Source: a virus. From it: 64,000 nucleotides of DNA. The notes beneath the pieces were generated by a model. The model ran no database searches. It worked only from the letters and a program-made list of their open reading frames with translations, and was not told where the DNA came from. Position numbers and translations under genes: made by a program. Shown here piece by piece: positions 52,596 through 60,207 of the stretch. The DNA is taken from IMG/VR virus record IMGVR_UViG_3300025853_000048, positions 25,450-89,449 of that record, one strand, 5' to 3'. The first letter of the stretch is position 1. The number at the start of each line of letters is the position of its first letter.

Positions 52596-53225
52596 ATGGA
52601 TACAAAATGGACTAAATTCATCGCTCAATACTCCTCGAAAGAGGCATTCAACAAGGCAATAGGGATCGATTTTCCTTATCGAACCTGGAAACAGTGGGTC
52701 AACGGGGAGCGTTCACCAGCTCAATATGTGCAGGATCTAATGATGCGGGTCGCCAACCCACCGGAGGATGACGACGTGGAAAAAATAAACCTGAGCGTCG
52801 GTGCCAGGGAAACCCTCAAGCACACAGTCGATCAAAACGACCCGTGGTCGTTGGAGACAGAAATCAGCCGCATCATCGAATCATATGCCAATATCTTCGC
52901 CAACACGCCTGTTCGATTCACCATTGGGGAATGGTCCGCTATTCTGGATGCCAACAATGGAACCCTTATGGATGCACAAACCGCATTTGGCATTGCTGCC
53001 AACGTGTTTGACTCGTCCGACTTTAGCGAAAAATGGGGCGTCAATAATGATGAACTGGGCGCGAAAATGATGAAAATGAGTTACGCAGCTTTATTCAGGG
53101 TTGCTGAGATGGTGCATCGTTATTGGACCTATCCGACCTATCAGGAGAAACAGCCGGAAGAATTTCTGCCTTCCTCCATGGTTTGCCCCGAACCGCTTGC
53201 CGATCCAGAAGCTAAATCAAAGTAA
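52596..53225 (+). CDS. Hypothetical HTH-like regulator, 209 aa
   Basis: Start chosen at ATG 52596 (MDTKWTKFIAQYSSKEAFNK). The N-terminal 45 residues (FPYRTWKQWVNGERSPAQYV) resemble those of the smaller protein at 55619 (VYAWQSGDREPPVYVKNLI), suggesting a shared HTH-type module for phage regulators. The rest is helical (EIWAILDANNGTLMDAQTAF-type) without a family. Divergent from the 51969-52532 gene. Confidence 0.65.
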   Translation: MDTKWTKFIAQYSSKEAFNKAIGIDFPYRTWKQWVNGERSPAQYVQDLMMRVANPPEDDDVEKINLSVGARETLKHTVDQNDPWSLETEISRIIESYANIFANTPVRFTIGEWSAILDANNGTLMDAQTAFGIAANVFDSSDFSEKWGVNNDELGAKMMKMSYAALFRVAEMVHRYWTYPTYQEKQPEEFLPSSMVCPEPLADPEAKSK

Positions 53226-53254
53226 ACCCTATCTGGTTTACATTGAGATTTATA

Positions 53255-53282
53255 TCCAGTTATACCTGTTTGGGGGTATAAC
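53255..53282. other. Hairpin before the IS element
   Basis: GTTATACC...GGTATAAC with a short loop lies in the 90-base gap after the regulator gene; it may act as a weak terminator. No gene is present in the gap up to the insertion at 53320. Confidence 0.4.
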
Positions 53283-53378
53283 CTTGCGTATCGTCCGCAA
53301 TACACAAACCTCGTAGTGTTGAGCTTCCCCTAAAACGGTGGACAGGCATCGATTAAACATTCTTAATAATCAATAATC

Positions 53379-53711
53379 ATGTCTAAAACAGGAAGAACTT
53401 ACACAGAAGAATTTCGTCGCGATGCGGTCGATCTCTTACTTTCGAGCGGAAAACCCGCAGCACAGGTTGCCCGGGAACTGGATGTAAACGTCAACAGCCT
53501 GCGAACCTGGCGGGACCGGATCCTCAACCAGAGCGGAGGTGGAAGCCGCGACGCCGCAGGCGGAGAGGCTGGAGCCGGAGCGTCGGTTGAGGAGTTAGCC
53601 GACGAAATCAAACGACTCAGAAAAGAAAACGAGTACCTTCGCCGGCAGCGTGAGATCTTAAAAAAGGCAGCCAGCATACTGGGCGAAGACCCGCAGATCG
53701 GTATGCGTTGA
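53379..53711 (+). CDS. IS3-family OrfA (transposase N-terminal part)
   Basis: A 110-residue protein with an HTH (RTYTEEFRRDAVDLLLSSGK then PAAQVARELDVNVNSLRTWR) for end binding, and a leucine-zipper region (ELADEIKRLRKENEYLRRQR). The slippery heptamer A-AAA-AAG lies at about 53659-53665 in the zero frame, within EILKKAAS. The downstream -1 frame stays open into OrfB, so a fused OrfAB transposase is expected. Confidence 0.93.
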   Translation: MSKTGRTYTEEFRRDAVDLLLSSGKPAAQVARELDVNVNSLRTWRDRILNQSGGGSRDAAGGEAGAGASVEELADEIKRLRKENEYLRRQREILKKAASILGEDPQIGMR

Positions 53712-54592
53712 TCGAGTCGTTGCGGGAGGATTTTGCGATTACCGAACTGTGCGAGATTTTCGAAGTATCCAAAAGCGGCTACTACAAGCATTTTTCGAGG
53801 CAACCTTCGCAAAGAGAAAAGGAAAACGAAGCCATTCTGGAAAAGATTCAAATGATCAGAGCCGAACCGTTTAAAAACAACTACGGCAGTCCCCGAATGA
53901 CCGAAGAGTTGCGTAAGCATGGATTTGATTGTTCAGAAAATCGAGTCGCCAGGATCATGGCGGAAGCCGGTATAGATGCTTCAGCAAAGGCGGCCTTTCG
54001 TCCCAAAACAACGATTCCTGATTCCAACGCCTCACCGTCCCCCAATCTCATCAAAGACCTGGTCCCGCGCGGTCCCGGTGAAATCGTGGTCAGCGATATT
54101 ACCTATATTGCCACCAAAGAAGGCTGGCTATATCTGGCTGTTATCATCGATTTATTCACCCGGGAAGTAACCGGCTGGAGCCTCGCAGATCACATGAAAA
54201 CCGAGCTGCTGATTGACGCTGCGGAAAAGGCAGCAACGCAAACTCCAATCACCCGGCAGACTGTTTTTCACAGCGACAGAGGATCTCAATACAGCAGCAA
54301 CAAAATGCGCAAATGGTTAAATGCCCGCAATGCCAGGCAGAGCATGAGTGCTTCGGGATATTGTTATGACAATGCTGCCTGCGAATCATTTTTCTCGATA
54401 CTGAAACGCGAATCATTCCCGGATGGTTGTGTATTCGAAACCAAAACCGATGCAAGACGACAGGTTTTCAAGTATATAGAAACCTTTTACAACAAAGAAC
54501 GAATCCACACTGCTTTGGGGAATATTTCCCCAATCCAATTTGCTCAAAAACACTTGAACAAGCGAAATGCCGACCTAAAATCGGCAGCATAG
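53708..54592 (+). CDS. IS3-family OrfB (DDE catalytic part)
   Basis: A 294-residue integrase-type DDE domain. The residues are D in VVSDITYIATKEG, D in FHSDRGSQYSS and E in NAACESFFSILKRE. Its separate start would be a TTG overlapping the orfA stop, but production by -1 frameshift from orfA is more likely. Upstream helix-turn-helix residues ITELCEIFEVSKSGYYKHF complete the fusion. No stop or frameshift interrupts it, so the element could still be active. Confidence 0.94.
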   Translation: MIESLREDFAITELCEIFEVSKSGYYKHFSRQPSQREKENEAILEKIQMIRAEPFKNNYGSPRMTEELRKHGFDCSENRVARIMAEAGIDASAKAAFRPKTTIPDSNASPSPNLIKDLVPRGPGEIVVSDITYIATKEGWLYLAVIIDLFTREVTGWSLADHMKTELLIDAAEKAATQTPITRQTVFHSDRGSQYSSNKMRKWLNARNARQSMSASGYCYDNAACESFFSILKRESFPDGCVFETKTDARRQVFKYIETFYNKERIHTALGNISPIQFAQKHLNKRNADLKSAA

Positions 54593-54648
54593 TCTGTCCA
54601 CTATTTCAGGGGAGGGCCATGTATCAGATTGCGCGGTGAGCGAGACAC

Positions 54649-54675
54649 AAAAACCGGCCCGATCATTCGGGCCGG
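54649..54675 (-). terminator. Intrinsic terminator (minus strand)
   Basis: Minus-strand GACCGGCCCGA, loop, TCGGGCCGGTTTTTG: a perfect G/C stem and T-run. It ends the transcript of the DUF2637-like gene beyond its stop at 54711. Confidence 0.9.
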
Positions 54676-54710
54676 TCTTGGATATCCGCGGATTTGCTTT
54701 GTTTACCTCA

Positions 54711-55421
54711 CTAACTGGCCAACGCCAACTTATCCCCCAGCCCGAGTTCCTTCCAATACCGGTCAACCGTGCGCCGATCGACTCCCAGCAGGGTCGCTAA
54801 CGCGGATTTATCCTGCACCCCTTCGTGAAGCACCGTCTCGCGCATCAGATTGAGTTTCTCGGACTTTGTCATCCTCCGGTTGCGCTCGATGCGCTTAGCT
54901 TGCTGCAACGCCTCACGCTCCCGCTTACGCGCATCCTGGTAATCCCGGATACCGATCACGTTGACCAATACGCTCTCGCATATTTTCGATATCATCTCCG
55001 TGTTCACGGCTACCAGGATCGGCGGCAACGTCCAGACCATGAGGGGCACCACCCAAGCCGGAATCTTCGCCAGTGTCGGCGCGAGTTCGCTGGAGTGCAT
55101 AGCATTGAAGAAAACCGTGAGCAGGCCAAAGCCCAGCACCAAGCAGAGTGCTTGCTTTTTAAACGGCTCATCAAAGATCTTGCCGAGAAAAAACGCGATC
55201 GAAAACACAACCAGCGATCCGTCCACCAGCCCGGGCCAGATCCAGGCCAGATTTTCGCGGATGCCTGCCTTGATCGCCAAATCCAGTAACGCGTCATAAC
55301 TCAGCCGGAACGCCCCTATCAGGACCGCTCCCACAAGCGTAACGCTCGCGATAACCAGTGAGTACTTGAGATTCCGCGCAAACCTTTCGCTTGCGCCCAA
55401 CTTGTTTTGGTTTACTCTCAT
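54711..55421 (-). CDS. DUF2637-like membrane protein with C-terminal HTH
   Basis: A 236-residue protein with four membrane helices (VIASVTLVGAVLIGAF; LAWIWPGLVDGSLVVFSIAF; ALCLVLGFGLLTVFFNAMH; WVVPLMVWTLPPILVAVNT). The LAWIWPGLVDGSL segment recalls the DUF2637/SpdB family of actinobacterial mobile elements. The C-terminal third is a charged helix and an HTH (DKSALATLLGVDRRTVDRYW), which is unusual for a membrane protein. It could sense or anchor DNA at the membrane. Its nearest parallel in the window is the 38200-39588 protein. Confidence 0.7.
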   Translation of the reverse strand: MRVNQNKLGASERFARNLKYSLVIASVTLVGAVLIGAFRLSYDALLDLAIKAGIRENLAWIWPGLVDGSLVVFSIAFFLGKIFDEPFKKQALCLVLGFGLLTVFFNAMHSSELAPTLAKIPAWVVPLMVWTLPPILVAVNTEMISKICESVLVNVIGIRDYQDARKREREALQQAKRIERNRRMTKSEKLNLMRETVLHEGVQDKSALATLLGVDRRTVDRYWKELGLGDKLALAS

Positions 55422-55452
55422 TGAGACTTAATCTTTCTATTTTTAAGTTTGA

Positions 55453-55498
55453 GAACGCGACTTACAGGACTCCATCCAAAGTCGCGTTTTCTTTTGTT
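55453..55498 (+). other. Perfect-arm hairpin in divergent region
   Basis: AACGCGACTT pairs with AAGTCGCGTT across a short loop, then TTTCTTTTG. It lies about 40 bases from the minus-strand start at 55421 and about 120 from the plus-strand start at 55619. A terminator facing the plus strand, or the 3' end of a small RNA, are the two readings. The rest of the gap is AT-rich without a gene. Confidence 0.5.
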
Positions 55499-55565
55499 TA
55501 GGGAACTCGGTTGAATTTCCATAATGATAATAATATTCATCCCTTAACAATCAAGCATTATTTTA

Positions 55566-55621
55566 CACATTGTAGAGTTTTTTCTTGCACATTGTAGAAG
55601 GAGCTTTATCAGTTCTACATG
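55566..55621 (+). promoter_or_regulatory. Operator/promoter of the 55619 gene: TGTAGA repeats
   Basis: Direct repeats CACATTGTAGA at 55566-55576 and 55588-55598, 22 bases apart, i.e. on the same DNA face. An inverted copy (TTCTACATG) overlaps the start codon at 55613-55621. TTGCAC (55585-55590), 16 bases and TATCAG (55607-55612) may be the promoter; the predicted start would be at the ATG. The small HTH protein is the obvious candidate repressor. Confidence 0.6.
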
Positions 55622-55837
55622 AACGTGGAAATGACCTGGAAGAAGTACACGGCCCAATGGGATGCGAAAGATTTGGTAGCGATGTTGCCGGGAGTGAGTC
55701 AGAGCATTGTCTACGCATGGCAGTCGGGTGACAGAGAGCCGCCCGTTTATGTGAAGAACCTAATTAAATTCTGGATTTCTCAAAAGTGGGCGAAGAAACC
55801 ACAGGATGAGGAATATACCCGGATCGAAATCGAATAA
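55619..55837 (+). CDS. Small HTH-type regulator
   Basis: A 72-residue protein. MNVEMTWKKYTAQWDAKDLV, then LPGVSQSIVYAWQSGDREPP resembles a helix-turn-helix DNA-binding protein, similar in outline to the N-terminus of the 52596 protein. The rest is helical and acidic. It is probably a repressor that acts on the repeats just upstream. Confidence 0.65.
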   Translation: MNVEMTWKKYTAQWDAKDLVAMLPGVSQSIVYAWQSGDREPPVYVKNLIKFWISQKWAKKPQDEEYTRIEIE

Positions 55838-55840
55838 ATT

Positions 55841-56158
55841 ATGAGAAAAAATACTGAACCTATGCACGCCCCGCTACCAAGCAAAGTTGAAGCAGTCCAG
55901 GCAATTGACGATATCGTCGGGGATCGCATCAAGCAAAAACGGATACTGGTGGACGGGTATCTCACCAATCTCAAAACAGTGGATGCTCAATTCATATCCA
56001 ACCTGGTAAACGGCTACCGCCTCAGCCTAGTTAAATGGGAAGATGAGTTCGAGTGTTCCATCTGCGAAGGGCTCCATGAAATCAAAAACCTATCCCAACA
56101 GGATCTAATCTATGAAGGTCCTCCCGTCTGCCGGTTCTGCGCTGAAGATCACAACTAA
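55841..56158 (+). CDS. Small CxxC protein, 105 aa
   Basis: The helical N-terminal half is followed by a beta segment and a zinc knuckle (CSICEGLHEIKNL and CRFCAEDHN, about 78-104). It starts three bases after the regulator, so the two form one unit. No family recognised. It ends five bases before the integrase stop; the two genes are convergent. Confidence 0.65.
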   Translation: MRKNTEPMHAPLPSKVEAVQAIDDIVGDRIKQKRILVDGYLTNLKTVDAQFISNLVNGYRLSLVKWEDEFECSICEGLHEIKNLSQQDLIYEGPPVCRFCAEDHN

Positions 56159-56162
56159 CTGT

Positions 56163-57338
56163 TTACCCTGGGAGTGAAAGGTTCACACCGCCCACCCACT
56201 TGGCGATTGTTTCAACATCCGAGTGCGAATATCCCGCATGGACCTCCTCTGAATCGTGATCCAGCATCATCATCCGCCATTCAGCCGGCACCCCTGCATT
56301 TTTCAGCGTTGAAGTCATTGTATGTCGAAACGAATGGAAACCTTTGTTGCGAAAGGTTCTACTCCGCTCCCCTTCCCCACTCATCGATTCGATCTCAATT
56401 CCTGCCTCGGTCATGATCCGGTCAAAATGATAGCAAAGTTGGCGGGTGTTCATCCCGCATAACTCGGGACACCATGGGCCTTTTTCCCCGTAGTGAGGTA
56501 AACCCAGAAGATGGGAGCGCAACGGATTTAGAACAGGTAACGTAACCTCCCTGCCATACCGTAACTTTTTCGCGGGTAGAAAAGTCACGGTCAGGAGCTC
56601 GCCTGCCATTTCGGTCTGATCGAAACTCAGCCTGGAACAATCCCCCTCCCTCTGGCCGGTACACCAACCGGTTAAAATCATCGTATGCCAATCCCTGGCC
56701 ATCGACTTACCGTCCCCGTAGTAGGAGCGGGAATACACAGCGTCAATCAAACTCTGCACTTCTTCAGCAGTAAACGGCACCTTGCGATCCGAAAGCCCTC
56801 CGGTTTTCTCCACCCCTTCGCAAGGATTAGTGTAGATCACGCCCTTGGACATTTGCCTTTTAAAAACTGCTGATATCGTCGAAATGCATTGTCGGGATGG
56901 TCCCGGCTTCATGCCATCCCCTCTAAGCGCATCATAGAGTCCCTGAACAGTGTCTAGCGTGATCTCAATAATGTACGGGTCGCGACCAAGAAAACGCGTC
57001 AGATCGTTGATATGTCCCCGATAATTGTCTTTGGTCTTCTTACCTACACGCTTGCCGCGTATTTCCAGCCATTCGGAAGCTGCCTCACTCCACCGGGGAT
57101 AGATTGAGCGTCCAGCCGCCTCGGTGATCTTGCGTACTGATTGCGCTGCGAATTCGTGGGTCAGTTGCCCACCCCCTGCCAGGTCTGCCACCCGTTGCAG
57201 TTCGTCTGCGATCTCCCTCGCTGCTTCCTCATCCTTTGTCCGAGTGGTGCGCGAAACCCTCACCCGCTTGTCATTTTTCCAAACCCAAATATAGGCTTGC
57301 CAGTACGGGGAATTGCCAGTCTGATAAATCGTTGCCAT
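56163..57338 (-). CDS. int: Phage integrase (tyrosine recombinase) next to attP
   Basis: A 391-residue integrase. Residues 1-75 form an N-terminal arm-binding beta domain with QAYIWVWKNDKRVRVSRTTR, then a SAM-like core-binding domain (about 85-185, KTKDNYRGHINDLTRFLG). The catalytic domain has Arg in TGQREGDCSRL, HSFRH (His-X-X-Arg), His in MMMLDHDSEEVH and Tyr in AGYSHSD. The gene is read away from attP, which starts just upstream of its ATG. Integration at a host tRNA gene is therefore predicted. Confidence 0.95.
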   Translation of the reverse strand: MATIYQTGNSPYWQAYIWVWKNDKRVRVSRTTRTKDEEAAREIADELQRVADLAGGGQLTHEFAAQSVRKITEAAGRSIYPRWSEAASEWLEIRGKRVGKKTKDNYRGHINDLTRFLGRDPYIIEITLDTVQGLYDALRGDGMKPGPSRQCISTISAVFKRQMSKGVIYTNPCEGVEKTGGLSDRKVPFTAEEVQSLIDAVYSRSYYGDGKSMARDWHTMILTGWCTGQREGDCSRLSFDQTEMAGELLTVTFLPAKKLRYGREVTLPVLNPLRSHLLGLPHYGEKGPWCPELCGMNTRQLCYHFDRIMTEAGIEIESMSGEGERSRTFRNKGFHSFRHTMTSTLKNAGVPAEWRMMMLDHDSEEVHAGYSHSDVETIAKWVGGVNLSLPG

Positions 57339-57343
57339 CTCAC

Positions 57344-57591
57344 TTCAACACTTTTTTCAACACGAAATCACTTCAACACTTCTTCAACACGAACATAGGG
57401 AATATTGCGAATATTAAGAATAATCAACCCCGGTTAATCCCTTATTTCACCGTGGTTTAAGCAGAAGTGACCAAAACGGGAGTGCGGGTTCGATTCCCGC
57501 CGCTGGTATTCTCTACAAGCCTTTAACCAAGCGGGTTAGAGGCTTTTTTACTGGTTTCGAGGAGAGTCGATTTCAACAGTTATTTCAACAC
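57344..57591. other. attP: Attachment site attP (tRNA 3' end with arm sites)
   Basis: The core (57482-57508) reads GTGCGGGTTCGATTCCCGCC then GCTGGTA, the T-arm and 3' acceptor end of a tRNA gene. Arm-type repeats TTCAACAC lie at 57344, 57356, 57372 and 57383 on the left, and TTCAACAG/TTCAACAC at 57572 and 57584 on the right, all in one direction. They sit between int and the 57647 gene. Phage genes lie on both sides, so this is attP, not a prophage boundary. The complete tRNA is not present. Confidence 0.85.
57517..57549 (+). terminator. Terminator inside the attP region
   Basis: AAGCCTTTAACC, loop, GGTTAGAGGCTTTTTTA, a stem with one mismatch and a T-run. It could stop the tRNA operon after integration restores the gene, since it lies just past the tRNA 3' end. 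Confidence 0.8.
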
Positions 57592-57646
57592 CAAACTGCT
57601 AAACCATGACTTGATATACTTAATATTCTAAATATTCTTATTAATC

Positions 57647-57850
57647 ATGCCTTACAGTGATCCAAATTCAAAAACAGAGCATAATCGAACTTACTATGAG
57701 CAGAACCTTGAAGCAATTCGGGAGCGCAAACGTCGCTGGTATCAGCAGAATAAGCAGAGGTTGCTCGAGAAACAAAGACTCAGCCGCTTTGAGGAGAAGG
57801 AAGGAGAGAACCTCCGTGAGATAACCTCCGGTATTGAACTTGCGAAATAA
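57647..57850 (+). CDS. Small basic protein, 67 aa
   Basis: A strongly charged protein (KTEHNRTYYEQNLEAIRERK, then RRWYQQNKQRLLEKQRLSRF) of the kind found in excisionase, HNH-linker or antirepressor-like proteins; no definite family. Placed right beside attP and upstream of a structural-type gene. It could be an excisionase, but the fold is not evident. Confidence 0.6.
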   Translation: MPYSDPNSKTEHNRTYYEQNLEAIRERKRRWYQQNKQRLLEKQRLSRFEEKEGENLREITSGIELAK

Positions 57851-57855
57851 CAGTT

Positions 57856-58554
57856 ATGGCTAAAAAGAACCAATCCCCTGCCCCTCCCCGTACAAGCGTC
57901 ATTGATGCTGAATTGGCGATTATTCCGGATGAGCAACTGATGGTGTTTCCGGAAACCGAACGGGAAACCGTCAAATCGGTATTGGTCAACCTGCAACGTC
58001 TTTTCGACTCGGCCCTTAAAGCTGCCAACCAATGGATGACGCTTTCTCCGGAATCCCGGTTGAAGATTCGGCAGATGTCACCGCAACTGGAAGACACCTG
58101 GGATAGGTTGGACGCAGTAGGCCGCGGTGATCTGCACCCCCGACTGGTTGCCGCTCCAGGAAAAACTGCTGCCCTGATGCGGAAAATGCCGATCGATATG
58201 CAGACTCATTACCTGGTTAACAAGTTCGAGGTAGCGTTAGAGGGCGGTGACTCAATGATGGTGGATTTAAAAAACATGACGTTGGATTACAAGCGGCAGG
58301 TTTTAGATTTTGACCGTAATGCAGGAACCGTTCGGGTCCGATCCCTGGCAGAACAACGAGCATGGTTGGCGCAACAGGAACGGGATCGTAAAGCCAAGGA
58401 AGCGCGACAAAACCAGATGAAGAAAGAGGAACGGCCCGGGCTTTATCGAATTGAGAAGAAACGCGGGTTTATCGACCCTGAAAAAGCTGCCGATGGCTTG
58501 ACCTTTGCCGAGGCGAAAGATTTTTATGAGGCGTTCAAACGTTGCATGAAATAA
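57856..58554 (+). CDS. Hypothetical protein, 232 aa
   Basis: A Lys/Glu-rich helical protein with a partly disordered N-terminus. Residues about 130-200 are a long coiled coil (VRSLAEQRAWLAQQERDRKA). It ends ADGLTFAEAKDFYEAFKRCM. No family named. It starts six bases after the previous gene and is probably co-expressed with it. Confidence 0.6.
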   Translation: MAKKNQSPAPPRTSVIDAELAIIPDEQLMVFPETERETVKSVLVNLQRLFDSALKAANQWMTLSPESRLKIRQMSPQLEDTWDRLDAVGRGDLHPRLVAAPGKTAALMRKMPIDMQTHYLVNKFEVALEGGDSMMVDLKNMTLDYKRQVLDFDRNAGTVRVRSLAEQRAWLAQQERDRKAKEARQNQMKKEERPGLYRIEKKRGFIDPEKAADGLTFAEAKDFYEAFKRCMK

Positions 58555-58555
58555 A

Positions 58556-58620
58556 AACCCGGAGCGCAAAGCGGGAAGTCCCCCAACTTCCGTTATGGAT
58601 ATGCTTTGCGCCCCGGTTAA
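58556..58620. terminator. Cruciform/bidirectional terminator between convergent genes
   Basis: Outer arms AACCCGGAGCGCAAAGC and GCTTTGCGCCCCGGTT pair with one mismatch or bulge. An inner GGAAGT/ACTTCC stem sits between them. It lies between a plus-strand gene ending at 58554 and a minus-strand gene ending at 58682. Confidence 0.75.
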
Positions 58621-58681
58621 GGCATAATCTGAATTATATATTAATGAGGCAATCTGAAATGTCAAGACTTGTTGAACGGAA

Positions 58682-59443
58682 TCACGTTTTGTCACATTGG
58701 GTGCAGATAATGTTTGTGTTTCTTTTTAGGAATGCTTTGCCCTCGATTGAGTCAGGGATGCTAAAAACATGACCGCAATCCAGATGTAGATGGATCTTTG
58801 AATTCAGCTTTTTAGTCACCAGGATGTTACGGCGAGGATGCACCAGGTTGACTTCAGAAACACTTTTGAAAACCCCTAAATATCCGTGCGTATGACCTTG
58901 AAATATCAATGGTATAGCGTAAGTGGTCATCCTGTAGTATTTCCCTGTCTTTGAATTGTTTACGGTGTAACTGCATTCATAAGGGATGGATTTTCTGATC
59001 GCTGACTCCCACTTGTCATAAATTATTTCTCGCTCCTCAGGGATAATCCCGCGTAGCCACCCTTGCCCTAGCATCGCATCCGGGGATAAGCCGAAGATTT
59101 TGCACAACTCTTTATTCGCAAAGCGGCAATCCCCCTCCGGAGAAAACTCATAAATAGGGGTATCCCAGAGGTTAAGGACGGCTAGGATCAACGCGGAATT
59201 GCCATGCGCGTGATACTCTATCTCATCGATCCAGTAAAATAATGATCCAGGCCCCGACAACTGCGGCCATTTTTCCAATAGCACGGCCAGCAGTGGCAAC
59301 CCGTCTACAATCTTTCCGAAATGTTTCCTTAAAGACTTGATGACCGTCGCCAAGGGACTCAAAACATATCTCTGCAAAATAATGCCTGCCCCGGCGACAC
59401 CGGTTATCCAGCCCGCTATTCTCAGTATTGTGTCGAAGTCCAT
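58682..59443 (-). CDS. Membrane protein with PAS domain in the lysis cassette
   Basis: A 253-residue protein: two N-terminal hydrophobic helices (TILRIAGWITGVAGAGIILQ; residues 5-40 region), then a PAS sensor domain (about 105-195: PIYEFSPEGDCRFANKELCK, WLRGIIPEEREII, YECSY). The C-terminal CGHVFSIPDSIEG and CTQCD pairs look like a zinc knuckle. PAS domains sense light, redox or small molecules. It is unusual between phage lysis genes; it may time lysis or detect host state. Its stop is 12 bases before the amidase. Confidence 0.75.
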   Translation of the reverse strand: MDFDTILRIAGWITGVAGAGIILQRYVLSPLATVIKSLRKHFGKIVDGLPLLAVLLEKWPQLSGPGSLFYWIDEIEYHAHGNSALILAVLNLWDTPIYEFSPEGDCRFANKELCKIFGLSPDAMLGQGWLRGIIPEEREIIYDKWESAIRKSIPYECSYTVNNSKTGKYYRMTTYAIPLIFQGHTHGYLGVFKSVSEVNLVHPRRNILVTKKLNSKIHLHLDCGHVFSIPDSIEGKAFLKRNTNIICTQCDKT

Positions 59444-59454
59444 TCATCTTGGCA

Positions 59455-60183
59455 TTATGCTAAAATTGCCATTGCCTCTCTCACCGCTCCGTCGTAAATC
59501 TGAGCCATCGCTTTAGTCCCACCCATCTGAACCACTCTCTGGACATGCTCAGGGTTGCCGCCAAAAAATGGCTCAGTCAGGATCGAAGGAAAACTTTGCG
59601 TGTACAGGCCGCGACCACCGTTTTCATTTTTGGTCAATTGTCGGACACCTCCGTCATCGAATTGGAGCGCGTTGATAAAGTGTCTCTGCATAATCCCGGC
59701 AACCTGCTGACTTGTGTAAGCTCCATAAGCCGTGTACATGGCCGTGTAACGTCCAGGGGTGCGTCCTGAGCGGTTGAAATGCAATTCAAGGCTCAGATTA
59801 GGTTGCCACTGTGCAGCCTCTCTATAAGCCGTTTCAATCTCGTTGCGGTAGCTTCCTGTGTAGCGGCGATTAAATCGCTTGTAGACAATCTGCGTGTCGG
59901 ACAATGCCGCCAGGTTGTCAGCCACGATGTTATTGAAGTCGTATTCCTGCATCCCGATCGGATCAGCCGCCCACGCGCCTTTGCCGTAAGCGTTATGTCC
60001 GACAATCACCGCCACCTTCAGACGGTCGGCTTTCGGCCTGGTCCGGTGTGGTTCGACAATATTGTTGGATGTCTGGACACCCAGGGCGCGAAGGACGGTA
60101 TCCAACGCCAGACTGTCGTCATCGTTATCGATCGCCCATTTGATTGTCCAAAGGTCGTCTTTTGCTACAGTTACGTTGTCCAT
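59455..60183 (-). CDS. N-acetylmuramoyl-L-alanine amidase (endolysin)
   Basis: A 242-residue Amidase_3-type enzyme. Zinc ligands and core: VAVIVGHNAYGKGA (about 57), a Glu in EAAQWQPNLSLELHFNRS near 130, and FPSILTEPFFGGNPEHVQR near 200. It cleaves the link between MurNAc and the stem peptide. It carries no signal peptide, so it needs a holin to reach the wall. The neighbouring small membrane proteins are the likely partners. Confidence 0.9.
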   Translation of the reverse strand: MDNVTVAKDDLWTIKWAIDNDDDSLALDTVLRALGVQTSNNIVEPHRTRPKADRLKVAVIVGHNAYGKGAWAADPIGMQEYDFNNIVADNLAALSDTQIVYKRFNRRYTGSYRNEIETAYREAAQWQPNLSLELHFNRSGRTPGRYTAMYTAYGAYTSQQVAGIMQRHFINALQFDDGGVRQLTKNENGGRGLYTQSFPSILTEPFFGGNPEHVQRVVQMGGTKAMAQIYDGAVREAMAILA

Positions 60184-60207
60184 GCCGTGTCTCTCCCCTC
60201 TGTTGAG

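Larger units (their letters stand above)
53320..54619 (+). mobile_element. Complete IS3-family insertion sequence
   Basis: About 1,300 bases. The ends are imperfect inverted repeats: left TGAGCTTCCCCTAAAACGGT then GGACAGGC; right (reverse complement) TGGCCCTCCCCTGAAATAGT then GGACAGAC. A TGT triplet flanks both ends (53317-53319 and 54620-54622), a 3-base target duplication typical of the family. It carries orfA and orfB with an A6 slippery site. It appears intact and recent; the insertion sits between a regulator gene and the DUF2637-like gene. Confidence 0.93.

Noticed and set aside
57441-57510. Complete tRNA gene upstream of the T-arm sequence
   Set aside because: The T-arm and acceptor 3' end are clear, but the preceding bases give no D-arm or anticodon stem, as expected for attP.
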